Below, one piece after another: positions 1 to 11,988 of a DNA stretch of 64,000 nucleotides. Under the pieces are notes generated by a model. That model was not told the DNA's origin and made no database searches. It saw nothing but the letters and a program-made list of their open reading frames with translations. Source of the stretch: Adineta steineri (Eukaryota; Rotifera; Eurotatoria; Adinetida; Adinetidae); assembly GCA_905250115.1 (NCBI GenBank), contig CAJNOI010000054.1, forward strand, positions 186,001 to 250,000, given 5' to 3'. The position numbers and the translations under genes are program-made. The number at the start of each line of letters is the position of its first letter. Positions within the stretch are counted from its first letter, which is position 1.

Positions 1-399
1 TCATCTATATATGATCTTGTATCACAAATGCTTACTAATCAAACTGTACTTGAAACGAAATTTCAAGATTTAGATACTAGAGTAACATCTTTACAAGTAA
101 GAATTTTGTAACATGAAACTAGAGACATATTAAACAAATAGTTCAATCAGATAATTGCCATTGACTAGGAAGAAATGCTTTTTTTTTGTTTACATCGTAT
201 TCAACTATAATAGACAGCTTTCTTTTTTTAGACACAAATTGAAAATTTACCAAATATAATAGCATCGACAGTTAGTGAACAAAATAATTGTTTGTGGCAA
301 CGTTTAGAATCTCATGTTCAAAGACAATTAACTATGATACCACAACCATTACCAATAATATCCGTGACTTGTCCTCCTCAACGGCAAAATACTGTGTGA
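1..399 (+). CDS. KCNN: 3' end of a small-conductance Ca2+-activated K+ (SK) channel gene
   Basis: Two exons, 1-96 and 232-399, joined across an intron with a GTAAGA donor and a TTTTTTAG acceptor. They encode the last 88 residues, ending in TGA. The segment reads YDLVSQMLTNQTVLETKFQDL, then a heptad-like stretch, then LPNIIASTVSEQ. I recognise this as the C-terminal coiled coil of SK channels, where vertebrate members have a YDMISDLNER-type start and an ALPGLISQTI-type end. The pore and the calmodulin-binding domain would lie upstream of the window. In the family, calmodulin bound to the C-terminus opens the channel when Ca2+ rises, giving after-hyperpolarisation in neurons and muscle. The tail after the coiled coil is short. 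Family call is fairly sure; the exact paralogue cannot be told. Confidence 0.72.
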
Positions 400-1051
400 T
401 GTAGTTTTTGTTTTTGCTTTTTATTTTTCTTGTTTGAAATCTGGTGCTTTATGAAAACAAAATTCTTTTACAATACAAAGATTTCGGTTTTGGCGATTAT
501 GTAATACAATCAATTGCTCAATAATTCAATTCACACATAGAGCAGAAGACATAAAACAATTTTTATTTTCATCATATGTTTATTTCATATATATGTTGTT
601 TGTTTTTGTCGATGTTGTTCTATTTTTTTTTTCGTATTGTTAATAATAATAAAGTGATATACATTCTTAGACTATATGAAATCTTTAATCGATGTAAATA
701 TTCTTGTGTGTTTATATATATATATATATACTGGCGTTTTTATTTTACATAAAGAGTTTTTTTTGACTGAACAAACGCAATATGGAAAATGCTTATGTTT
801 TGTTAATGTTTTTTTATTGTACTTAATGAAGAAATTATTTTGTTTATATATATACTTATGTATTGTTTATATGAATAATAAACGTATGTCGAATAATATA
901 CTCCTTTATATCAATAAAAAGTAGAAACTGCGAGAGAGAGCAATCAGTATATTTTGGTATGGATTAAATATGTATATTCGTGATACAAAAATATGTTAAT
1001 CGCATTAGTGCAATAGTGCATTTCGATATTTTTAATCTTTATGTACCTTAT
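400..1051. other. SK channel 3' flank, no further gene seen
   Basis: AT-rich, with T-runs and a short (TA)n tract near 717-733. An AATAATAAAG at about 643-652 may act in polyadenylation. The 82-codon open frame at 676-924 is low-complexity and overlaps the TA tract, so I do not call it a gene. Confidence 0.5.
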
Positions 1052-1060
1052 ACATCAAGT

Positions 1061-1478
1061 AGAGACGTGTAGGGTAAGTATTTTCTATACCCTGACCCTA
1101 CCCTATGAAAATTTCTTTCACCCTAACTCAGTGGCGGATTTAGGGGAGGGCGACGGGTGTGATCGCCCCCTTTTCCGAATTTATTTTTGATTTTTTACAG
1201 CAAAAATGAACGAAAAAATAGGTTCACACTACTTCGATTGGACTCAACAAATAGCTTTTAGCCAAAATCGCCCCCCCTCCCCAGGTATGGCCCCCACTTC
1301 CAAAATCCTAGATCCGCCGCTGCCCTAACCGTACCCTACCCTAGTAATTGAAATTTTTTAATCAAAGAATGAGTATGCAAGAGAAAGATGTGGTTCTGTA
1401 ATGATATATCTAGTTAAAAAAACTTACTCTAGAGCTGCACTACTCTAAGATCCTCTTACCCTACCCTGCACATCTCTA
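1061..1478. mobile_element. Non-autonomous inverted-repeat transposon with 9-bp target duplication
   Basis: The ends are inverted: AGAGACGTGTAGGGTAAG at 1061-1078 against CTACCCTGCACATCTCTA at 1461-1478. Both sides are flanked by the same 9 bases, ACATCAAGT, at 1052-1060 and 1479-1487. No coding frame is present. A 9-base duplication is typical of Mutator-like elements, so this may be a MULE-derived MITE. The interior carries further CCCTACCCTA tracts and a second element. Confidence 0.7.
1128..1322. mobile_element. Second MITE nested in the first
   Basis: Begins (T)CAGTGGCGGATTTAGG and ends CTAGATCCGCCGCTG, imperfect inverted repeats of the form CAGYGGCGGATYTAG. CCCTAAC occurs just outside on both sides (1121-1127 and 1323-1329), consistent with a duplicated target. 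It sits inside the 1061-1478 element, so it inserted later. Its termini resemble those of the insertion at 55128-55314. Confidence 0.6.
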
Positions 1479-1881
1479 ACATCAAGTTAAACGATTCTAT
1501 TTCTATTAATAGAACGAAAGGAATACATATGAATTGTTATTACATATTTTAGTAGGATTTCATAAAGTAATCAGGTGACCAAAAAAGAAAAAATACGTTC
1601 TAGTTCTTCTTTTTTCCTTTATTTATCAAAATCAAAGAGCAGAAAACTTAATGAAATAACAAAAAAAACGACTAAAGAAAAAGGAAAAACAAATCAACAA
1701 AAGAGGAGTGTATACATTTAACTGTATACTTTATCATCCTCAAAAACAAGAAAAGTATCCCACCACATACACACACACATACAACAATCACATACTGTTT
1801 TGTCTATGAATAACTGAGAACAAAACCGGTGATTTTAACATAAACAAAAAAAAACAAAAATCGAATATTGTTTTATCTTTA

Positions 1882-4297
1882 TCAACTATTAGAATTTGAA
1901 TTTGATGACATTGTTGAGACATCCGATACGGATTGTTCAAATTGATTAGTTAACAAAGAAGTAGTAGGAGTATTAACTGTTATTGTAGGATCGTTACTCA
2001 TCAATATTTGTTGTTGTTGACTATTGATTATTTTTTGAATATCACCATTAACAGGACGTGACTAAATAAAAATAGGAAAAATATTTAAATTCAACAAATT
2101 TGTTTTTTGAATTTATTACGTTTCCATAACGTTTTGTTAATTGAATAAATGGTGTATTATCATAATGATAACCAGTTACAATTGCTTTGAAACATGAGCC
2201 AAGTATTGTTGTTTTAACTGATTCAATGGATTCAGGTGTAAAATCCTCTTGATCTAAAATTAACAGATAGTTCAATAGATATATAGAATTGAACTCTCAT
2301 TTCGGTTGTCAATGACATACGGAATTACGAATAATCTCAGTCATATTCACTTCTACTTAGATATAATATTGAAATCAGCCACTTACTATCTGCTGGTACA
2401 ACATTGTCCAAATATACTTCAACTGCTTGAAATGGAATAATCATAAAATCTTGTCTATAAATAATAATAAAATTTTATCTAATAAAAAAAGAAACTCTCA
2501 TTTAATCTACCTGAGAACACGTAATGAGCTTGCAGGTATATAAAGATAACCTCCATAATCAAGAAATTTAATCATAGCCATATCATCATTACTGTTATAT
2601 ACAGTAATCAATGCTCGAAACCAGCCAGCTTGCGTTGGTGCTGCACATATTACACCAGCTGTATTAAATATAAAAATAAAATATTATATATTTATACTTT
2701 TTTTAAATAAATCATACGTTGAATAGGTCGAGGTAAAACCGGTGTCATTTCTGTATGATGATAGAAAACTGACATTGAATTATCGAGACGAGTAAGTTCA
2801 GGATAAGATGGATGTAAGATCTGTTGTACAAATATATGATTACATGAAACAACACTTGTAACAAGAACTTCTGTTGGTATTCCATCGGGTAAAGAAAGCT
2901 TTAAAAAAAAAAAAGAAAATAATAATATTTGAAGTTTCGTTTTTCTTTTAGTTTTCTGATTTATACTTGAGCAACTGCTGAAGGAATTGGTATACATTCA
3001 GGTGCACGTTGACGTAAAATAATCTTTTTATTAATAGGTTTAAATGCGACTTGAGGATAACGTTCAGGTGGAAAACGTTTTGCTATTAATTCAATTGCTC
3101 GTTCAATATCAACACGTCGACCTAAATTTCAAATGGATATTTAATAAAAGAAAAATACCAAAATATAAACTACATACCATGTAAAGCAACAACTTGTTTT
3201 TCATAAGAAACAGCATCATCTCGTACAACTAAATCAACTTGAGTCATCTGACGTATGTAATCAACATGAACACCTTGTCGACCAATAAGACGACCACAAA
3301 GATCAATAGGAAAATGAAATTCATAAATTATTATTTCATGTTCTTTTGTTTCCTATAAATACAAATAAATAAAATGATTCGTAAAATTGCTAGAGAAAAA
3401 TTCAGTAATCCCTCTTTAATGTAAAACTATCTGTGAGATCGCACATATGATATAGCTCTAGGATAGGAAGTAGGAAGAAAATATAGAGAAATTTCTCATA
3501 TATAATGTTTTATATTATACATAAGAGGGAGAGATAGTGTAGGAGATGATAAGACAATACAGAAATTTCTAAGCTTCATGTCTTCGCTGCACGCTTAATA
3601 TACGTCGCTTCTATTTGATAAACTATACCATCTTCCGCAGTGAGTACGGAGTTCCCTGAAAGTTTCTTCAGTTGCTTCACGAGTTATGTAACCTGTCCTC
3701 TATTTCGTATATGTAGTATGATGTCTAAGAACTTCGGAAAGTTGTAAAGCGTCTTCGTATAGTTGGTGGTATGGATGATTCGATATAGATTTTTCGAAAA
3801 ATGCGTTATAATTAATTAATGTATTATTGTATGAACCCTTATGTGGCAATGGATGGTGGTCGAAAATCTGAACACTGCTGTTGAACTTATTGACTAGTTC
3901 AATTATTTTGCTAATTAAATATTCTATTATGTTTAAAAGAAGATAAAAACAATAAAGTAAGAAAAGATTAGGTGAAATACGAGACGACTAAAGTCTATCT
4001 AATGTATACTATAATTACAAATCATTATTCTTTCATTCTATGCATCAGCTGCTTTATTTGAAATACACGCACAGTTGACACCCTAGCCTTTTTATCTACC
4101 TTTTCATTAGACTCGATTGGAAGATTACTAATCGATGGTGAATTAATATCTTCTTCAAATGATTGTTGCTGTTGTGGTGATTGTTGTTGTTGTTGTTTAT
4201 TCTCCTTGTCCGTCATTTTAGTTTTTTGTTTAATCGAAGCAGATGATGATGGTTTTATAATAGCACTTGATTTTGAGCTTGAATTTTGATTTTTCAT
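1882..4297 (-). CDS. AKAP1: KH plus Tudor domain protein, AKAP1-like
   Basis: Eight exons on the minus strand: 4297-4073, 3352-3178, 3121-2967, 2898-2718, 2658-2511, 2454-2387, 2253-2120, 2061-1882. They sum to 1266 bases, 421 residues. Residues 1-75 are polar and glutamine-rich. A KH domain follows (about 76-165) with the RNA-binding loop GRQG at 99-102, preceded by CGRLI, and ending in AIELIAKRFPPERYP. The Tudor domain spans about 186-295 (VTSVVSCNHIFVQQ, then GVICAAPTQAGWFRA, then FLDYGGY at 277-283). One KH directly before one Tudor is the AKAP1 order; TDRKH has two KH domains. AKAP1 tethers mRNA and kinase A to the mitochondrial surface. I see no N-terminal membrane anchor here, so an upstream exon may be missing or the anchor lost. 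A TTTTTTTTTCTAG acceptor lies directly before the ATG at 4297. The donor of the first exon (4072) is the least certain join. Confidence 0.72.
3353..4072 (-). other. Long intron of the AKAP1-like gene
   Basis: A 720-base intron, far longer than the gene's other introns of about 50-130 bases. I see no exon-like open stretch with splice sites in it, and no obvious repeat. Confidence 0.45.
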
Positions 4298-5067
4298 CTA
4301 GAAAAAAAAAGATTTATTACATAGATAAGAAAATTTTAAAACTCAAGCTTCTATATTATTAGTAAATAATAGATCGAAGAGTCTAAAGTAAAATTATATG
4401 TTTATTCTACAATAGTATTTGTATGAATAAAATGTAATAGTTCAGCTATTTAAATATATGATGAATCTTTTCGCACACTTATTATTTCTGTTACATAAAA
4501 TATTCTAAATAACGAAATGTCCTTGAAAAGCTGGAAGCGGTCATTTTATTTTAAAAAAAACGTAATCGTAAAGTAGTAGTCATGTCGATCTATTCTATTC
4601 GATATTCTCATGTAGAAATTTTGTATAAATCATAGAATGAAAAAAAAATGATACTTTTCACGTGATTATGAGAAAAAGCGGAAGAATTTAAAAAAATTAA
4701 TCACTATGCTTTTTCTTTTCGAGCGTTATGTAAATGCACGTTACTCCATCGTCTATGATCGATTGTTATTCTTTAGTGTAGATGATAGAAGAAGGATGAA
4801 TAAACTTTTTTTTTATTTCTATAGGCTAATTTCAATAACCAATAGAAAAAATTCTACTAAATTCAAATGCATTTGTAGATTATATAAGAAACCATTAATA
4901 TATTTTCCAATCCTCAATATAACTATTTGTTAATTTAATATCACTGAGATTTTTAATTGAACAAATAAATAACTGGTTCAGAATAATCGACATCACATCA
5001 TACCGATTGACGATCGTTCGTTTTTTTATACATGATTTTTTATTTTTAATACATATGAATTAATACA
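4298..5067. other. Shared upstream region of the AKAP1-like and UNC-18 genes
   Basis: 770 bases between divergent genes, AT-rich. It presumably holds both promoters. The 75-codon frame at 4706-4933 has no family likeness and I do not call it. Confidence 0.4.
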
Positions 5068-8000
5068 ATGACAACGTCCAATCTACAAAAATTAGTCGGA
5101 GCAAGTATGAAGAATTCAATATGTTTTGTTTTCTTCGTTTTTTTCTTATTAATATTAATCTATATTTAGAATTAATCAATGAAATGTTACGATGTGATTC
5201 CGTTCGACAAAAAGAACGGAATGATTGGAAAGTTCTTGTTATGGATCGTTTAGCAACAAGAATTATATCTGCATCATGTAAAATGCATGATATTATGTCC
5301 GAAGGGATTACAAGTAAAAATTCCTTGTTTTTGGTTTTATAAATATTAATATAAATTTGATTTTAGTTGTTGAAGATATTATGAAAAAACGTGAACCATT
5401 AGGAATGCTTGAAGCTGTTTATTTCGTTCAACCTACGGAAAGAGTATGTCGAAAAAAACAACCTAACCATTTTTTTTTACATATTTTCTTTCAGTCCGTC
5501 AACGAACTTATCAATGATTTTGATAAAGCAAATGCATTAGTACCAAAATATAAAGCGGCACATGTATTCTTTACTGAAGGTAGATTATCTCTTTCGTTTG
5601 ATAAAGAAATAAACAAGGGAGAATTTCGATATATATATATAATTATAACTCTAGCTAATACATTAATCTAATATCCTGCGATAAAATATTCTCGTTTATA
5701 ATGAACGCATGGTTGAAGCATTTAGAAAACATCTTATTTTGAATTTTTTCGACATGATAAAAATTATATGTCAAAGAAAGGAAAGATATAATTGTATACG
5801 TTGTCAAATAAAATGACATCTACAGTAGAATAAAAGCTGTCATTATATATATATATATATAATGATATTAAATTCAGTCTATAATTTATTACATAGTAAT
5901 TATATTTCGGAGTTTTTTAATTGTCAAGTAAAGTATTAGTTCGATTTATATTCAACGATACTTTTATAATTTAGTTTACATAACGAATAGTATATTTTAA
6001 GATTCTTTTTTCTCAAAAATGTAAATATGTTAGATCAAGTTTCTACGTAATTTTTACGTTTAATTATACTATGTCAAAACGAATCTAATTCAACCGGATT
6101 TAATCATTTATCGAAACGGAAATTTATTCTGAGCTTTTATATTGTTTTCGCTTCAGTACATCTCTAATTAGAGTAGAAATTTAGGTTATAATCTTACAAA
6201 AGTAGTCTTGTTAACCTAGAAATTATTATATTACTTCATAATGTAAATTAATTTTGTTTCTTCTCTAGCATGTAATTCTGAATTATTTACAAAATTAACT
6301 CAATCAAAATGTGCAAAATATATCAAAACATTACGAGAAGTTAATATTGCATTCTTACCATATGAACGTCAGGTAATTCTAAATTTTATTTTTACTTTAT
6401 AATCTTATTTATTATTATATAGGTTTTTACACTTGATTCACCTGATACATTTTTTATTTCATATGATCCATCACAATCTAGTGCACGGGCTCCACATTTA
6501 GATGTCATTGCTGAACAAATAGCAACATTATGTGCAACACTTGGTGAATATCCAACAATACGTTATCGAAGTGAAAATGAAAAATTACTTGAATTTGCTC
6601 ATGCTGTTCAACAAAAACTTAATCAATATAAAGCTGATGATGCAACAATGGGCGAAGTAATTAAATCAACTGAATATACATATATCGATATTCTGTTTTT
6701 TTTTTGTTATAATAGGGTGGTGATAAAGCCAAATCAGTTTTACTTATACTCGATCGAGGTTTTGATGCTGTATCACCATTACTTCACGAACTTACATTCC
6801 AAGCAATGGCACATGATTTATTAAAAATTGAAAATGATGTTTTCGAGTATGTATTATAGAAATAAATTTTTACGAAATTTATTATTCTTGTCTTTAAACT
6901 AATTAGAAATGAAGTTCAAACACCTGGTAGCGATCCAAAAGTAAATTCTGGACAAAAACAAAAAGTTTTATTAGATGAAAATGATGATCTATGGACTGAA
7001 CTTCGTCATCAACATATAGCTGTTGTTACACAGTATTTTAAAAAATTTCTACGTTCTATCAAATTTCATTTTTATATTTCAAAGGAGTATAACAAAAAAA
7101 ATCAAAGATTTTGCAATTCAAAAACGTGTTAAAGATTCTGATAAAGGTGAACGTACAACAATGAAAGATCTCTCGTATGTTTATTTACAAAATTTTTGTT
7201 TATTTATTTCTATATATATTTGAATTTAGAATCATGATTAAAAAAATGCCACAATATCAAAAAGAATTAAATGCATATGCACTTCATTTTAATATTGCTG
7301 AACAATGCATGAATGCATATAATAGAGATTCAGGAGAAAAATTATGTTCGGTTGAACAGGTAAAAAAAAAACTAAAGAATTGTTTTTTTGATACGGAAAT
7401 GAAAAGGCTATAATTTCTTCTTTTTACCCCCTCTATAAAAAGAAAAAAATATATTTTTAGTTTTATAGAAAGGCGAATATTACTTCCGGCAATGTAGAGT
7501 AAAAAATTTGAATAATTATCTTTAATTATAAAGGTAGAAAGCTTTAAAAAAAATTTGTCCGGAAAAAGAATGACAAACTAATCGTCTATGGATGATGTTA
7601 ATACCTTTTTGATTACGAATTATAATAGAGAGAGAGAGAGAGAGATATTTATTTTGTTATTTGATTGATAATAAAAATATTAAATTTATATTTTTTGATC
7701 ACTGAAAATTTCATTATTTTAAAGTGAAAAAAAAACGGAAGTAGATTTGATGTTATTTGTATTATGCAAAAACAAAATTATTCCGGCTGTAATCCGTCAG
7801 CTTAGTTTTTGAGCTTAAGAAAGACGGCGCCGTAAAGCCGTCAGTTTACGATGCTGATTTCCTCAATCTATTCACAAGACTAATGGAAATTATGTGTAGT
7901 TATTAATTTCAATTGTTTTACAACATAATCTATACCATTAATTATAAATAAATCTAAAACAAAAAAAGAAGACAACGATAATATAAGGAATTACTAGTTT

Positions 8001-9535
8001 TTAATGGATTTTCATTGATCGTCCGATTTCGTTTGATCTTCGTCCTAGTGTAATAAATTAAATCACAATAGAAAGTACGGACAACGAGCTTTGATCAAGT
8101 AAATAACATTAGTATACTTCATTTCCCTCACAGTTATTTCCGATATATCTAACTATTTAAAAACAAGTAATAACTATTATTTCTTTTAAGAATTTGGCTA
8201 TGGGTACTGATGCTGAAGGTGATCGTATAAAAGATCATATGCGTAATATTGTTCCATTATTACTTGATACTGTTATTGCAATCGAAGATAAATTACGTAT
8301 TATTATGCTATATATTTTACATAAAAATGGTAATTATTTTAATTTAATTTTATGATTTATTTGAGATACACAAAAAATAAAACTTGATAGATAAAAAAAT
8401 AATAAACATCTTAATTTAGGATATTGTAATAACCCACCAGATGCATACGGTAAAAATAACTAAATCTCACTGCTAGTTTGACTTTGGGGATTTTTTTCCT
8501 ACGATTAATACTGATTAATATAAAAAAAATTTTATTGAATATCACAAATAAAAACTAACAAATTTTGTTTTTTCTTCATCAAGGTATTACGGAAGAAAAT
8601 CTCGATAAATTATTAAGTCATGCATTAATTCCAACAGAAAAAAAAGCAATAATATCAAATATGCAACATTTAAATTTACAAATTATTCAAGATCAAAGTC
8701 GAGTAAGTTAGAAAAATCCATTCATTTTTCTATATATGAACACTCCTCCAGCGTGAAAGTGGAGTATCAGCCGATTTAGGGAGAGCAACTGCCATGCATA
8801 TGGCTACAGAATTATTCATAAAACCGTCAGGGGTGATTGAATATATTTCTTTTACTCTGAGCATGACTAAATATATCTTCTTCAAAATATATACCTATAT
8901 CATTTTTTTTACTTCTTCTTCTTCGTTTTTTTTTCGTCTGTGTAAGCATGAAAGATATTTTTATGCATGTTTATAAAAGGCATATTTAAATATATATAAA
9001 TGATTTTATTAAGGCTGGCCGACGAAAAAACATTCCACAACCAAGAAAAGAACGTACAGAAACAACATATACTAATTCAAGATGGACACCATATGTCAAA
9101 GATATTATGGAGGTAATAAAGAATTATTTTTTCTTTTTTTGGAAATTTTTATTTTATAACATTTTAGGATATTATTGATGAAAAATTGGATTCAAGACAA
9201 TTTCCATTAATAGGTGGTCTAAGAAATGTTTCAGCAAATTATTCTGCTCAAAGGTAAATTTGTATTTTATCAATATTTATTTTCACTAATTCTATTTTAG
9301 TTCTCGAGAATTTGGTGGTTGGATGCAAAATCGTAAAGGTGCAGTTCGATCAGGTCCACGTTTAATTGTCTTTATTCTTGGTGGTGTTAGTTATAGTGAA
9401 CTTCGTTGTGCTTACGAAGTAACACAAAGTAATACGAAAAAATGGGAAGTATTCATTGGTAGTGATCATACAGTAACTCCAAGACAATTTCTACGCGATC
9501 TTGAAATGAAACCAAGACAAGAAGATGAACAGTAG
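5068..9535 (+). CDS. STXBP1: UNC-18/Munc18-1 (syntaxin-binding SM protein)
   Basis: Fifteen exons: 5068-5104, 5170-5313, 5367-5443, 5495-5579, 6269-6372, 6423-6656, 6716-6846, 6907-7032, 7085-7174, 7230-7359, 8191-8329, 8584-8702, 9014-9112, 9168-9253, 9301-9535. They total 1836 bases, 611 residues, close to the family's usual ~600. Diagnostic stretches are [20 protein letters not shown] at the N-terminus, [13 protein letters not shown], the SM signature [20 protein letters not shown] just after residue 228, [14 protein letters not shown], and [20 protein letters not shown] near the end. SM proteins hold syntaxin and template SNARE assembly for synaptic vesicle fusion. All splice sites are GT-AG and every phase is consistent, so the gene looks intact. 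It sits in the same window as a vesicular acetylcholine transporter, but about 11 kb away and not in an operon. Confidence 0.95.
5580..6268 (+). other. Intron 4 of UNC-18 gene
   Basis: 689 bases, AT-rich, with an (AT)n microsatellite at about 5845-5862. No exon-like segment is seen. Confidence 0.5.
7360..8190 (+). other. Intron 10 of UNC-18 gene
   Basis: 831 bases. It contains a (GA)n microsatellite at about 7627-7645 and a GC-richer stretch at 7785-7850 with partly inverted CCGTCAG/GACGG words. This may be an old inserted element, but I could not define its ends. Confidence 0.4.
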
Positions 9536-10546
9536 AAACATGCAAATCATCAGATTTTCACGTAATTCCGTGTTTATTATTATTAATATTACGTTTCTTT
9601 CTTTCCATAAAACAACACAACATTTTTATTCTTTATTGTCTTGTTCTCCTATTTATAATCTTGTACACAGAGCTTCTTGTTTGTTTGTGTAGCTTGCTCG
9701 ACGCGCAATATTTTTATTTCTATCTTTCGGAAAATTAACCAAATATATATCTTAATATATTCATACGTCAAACTAATCTTGTGCAATCTATATATTTGTC
9801 TATGTTGTAGAACGCGCGCGTATATACATAAAAATCAAACTTTTGTCTTAAAGCGAACAGTGTTTCCTTTTTCTCTGTTAGTGTATTCGTGTACCTATAT
9901 TTGCCTCTATTTATTTATATGCATCTTCGTATTTTTTTTCTCTTTTTCTCTTTTGCTTATGCACAGCAAATGTATGTGTTCTAGAGATGAATTAATCAAA
10001 TAAAAAATTAATCACGATATAATTAATTTGTCTTTATATTTGTTCATAAGAAGAATTTGTTTATATGCATCAATGATTTAAAAATAGAATTGTTCAACGA
10101 TAGATAATATGATTATGATTCGAAGCGATTAGGAAAATATTTTTCTTTCTATTGATTTGATTATAAACGAATATAGGATAGATTAATATAACGAAAACAT
10201 TTTGGAATTCTTTTGGAAAAAACCTGAAAACAATTGACTTTAATACATAGTTGAATAACGATATCGAGATGTCTCAATGATTATTTTCCTAATTTAATTA
10301 TATACGGACTAAGAAATGTTGTCTTGGGTCGTTGAGTCTTCAATATTTTGAAACGACAATCAAATTACGATTCTATTAGAATTGAATAAGTAACTTCATC
10401 TATTACAAACTAACAGTTATGACTTTAAAACTATTTCTAACGGAAGAAATAAAAATGTATATATCTATCGGTTTATTCAATTTTTTATTTTTAGAAATAT
10501 TTATTCACATAAACAAATCAAAGATCTCAGGTATGATCAAAAACAT
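9536..10546. other. UNC-18 3' flank
   Basis: Between the convergent UNC-18 and 7-TM genes. An AATAAA lies at 9999-10004. The 108-codon frame at 9677-10003 is a low-complexity UTR artefact in my view. Confidence 0.4.
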
Positions 10547-11766
10547 TTAATTAATTGATTGTATATGATTTTCAAATTTAACGCTTAATAAATGAGTTAA
10601 ATATAGATAAATATGAATTAGTTGAAACATTAAAAAATTAGTAAAAAATTTCATTGATTTATTTCTATGTTGATTATAATCAATAATAAACATGATATTA
10701 AAAGTAGCAATAAAAAGACCAATAAATGCGATATAATTAAAGTAACTTGTATGAAATTCGATTCGAAAAAAAATATTCATAGAAAATAGAAGATAACAAA
10801 TAAAAGAACATATAAACAGAATGGAAAATATATGAGATTGCATCGCATAAAATGGATATTCAGTAATACCGATCATAAATACAAAACATGAATAAATGAT
10901 CAAATATGGTATTGTAATATAGTAACCTAAATAAATATATCTTAGAGTAAAAATTAGAATATCATCAATTTCGACTATAAAAATTGATTACAAACCAGTA
11001 AGGGAAATAGGTAAAAGACTAGTAGGGAACCACCGGAGGTATCAAAAAGCTTTTGAGGTGTAGTTTTGCCCACAAGTAGGGGATGCATAGACTAGAAAAA
11101 GCCTAAAAGTTGGTGTTTGACTGAGATATCGACTATTTATGATGGTTTTCCTATAGAACCCTACCTGTGTGGTAAAATCAAAGTTTCGAATTTAGACCTG
11201 AAACTTCGTCCGCACTAACACCTCAACGAGACAAGCTTGCTTACAAAATTTCAGATCTAAATTCGGAACTTTGATTTTACCATACTAGTAGGATTCTATA
11301 GGAAAACTACCATAAATAGTCTATGCATCCCCTACTTGTGGGCAAAATTACAGCTCAAAAGCTTTTTGATACCTCGGGTGGTTCCTTTGTCAGTCTTAGT
11401 CTTTTAACTATTTCCCTTACTGGTTTTTAACCAAGTTTTATAGTCGAAACTGACAATATTCTGATTTTGTCCGGACAAATTCTAACCTTCATCGATTGTA
11501 TAATCTTTATATGTATAATTAATACTTATACTAAGTGTAATAATTAATAAAATGGAAATAATAATTCTAGTCGTTTGTTCGTTTATTAATATATTTATAA
11601 TTATTAGACAAAATGAAAATAACATTGCAATGAAATTTGATAATTTCGATTGAAATTTTTCGAAAATTTTAAAAATAAATTTGGTTTCATTTTGTAAATA
11701 AACTAAAGTAAAAATGAGTAGAAGTTGAAGACTAGCTATACCAAATATAAGAAAAATATTCTCCAT
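10547..11766 (-). CDS. Unrecognised seven-helix membrane protein, two exons
   Basis: Exon 1 is 11766-11487 and exon 2 is 10926-10547, joined as GATGAAG/GTTACTAT, for 660 bases and 219 residues. Seven hydrophobic segments are visible, beginning with IFLIFGIASLQLLLIFTLVY, FIAMLFSFCLIIINILI and IIISILLIITLSISI in exon 1. Four follow in exon 2: YYITIPYLIIYSCFVFMIGI, IFSILFICSFICYLLF, YIAFIGLFIATFNIMFII and FFTNFLMFQLIHIYLYL. I do not recognise the family and see no GPCR signature such as DRY or NPxxY. The ATG at 11766 is the first in frame; the frame stays open upstream to about 11815, so a 5' exon is possible. The intron is occupied by a palindromic element. Confidence 0.6.
10969..11449. mobile_element. 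481-bp palindromic foldback element in the 7-TM gene intron
   Basis: The left end TTTCGACTATAA (10969) is matched by TTATAGTCGAAA ending at 11449. Long inner stretches are also mirrored, for example CCAGTAAGGGAAATAG with CTATTTCCCTTACTGG, and TAGGGGATGCATAGACTA with TAGTCTATGCATCCCCTA. There is no open frame, so it would be a non-autonomous element that uses transposase from elsewhere. Confidence 0.75.
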
Positions 11767-11796
11767 AAATAAACTTTCGAAATAATTATTAACCAC

Positions 11797-11988
11797 TTTA
11801 GAAAAAAAAAGCGCTATTATTTATTTGCTTAACAACAAACAAATGAAAAAATAATAATAATAATAATAATAGAATTCATTCCCAAAGAAAAACAAAATTC
11901 AACACACACACACACAGATGAAAGCAGAAAAAGAAAAGAAAAGAAAAGAAGGCATTCGATTTATATCACAAATAAAAAATCTTTTTAT
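11797..11988. repeat. Simple repeats between two minus-strand genes
   Basis: An (AAT)n run near 11849-11871, an (AC)n run near 11903-11916 and an (AAAAG)n-like run near 11929-11950. Confidence 0.6.

Noticed and set aside
9677..10003. 108-codon frame after UNC-18
   Set aside because: Cysteine/phenylalanine-rich low-complexity translation of an AT-rich 3' UTR, with no splice or family support.
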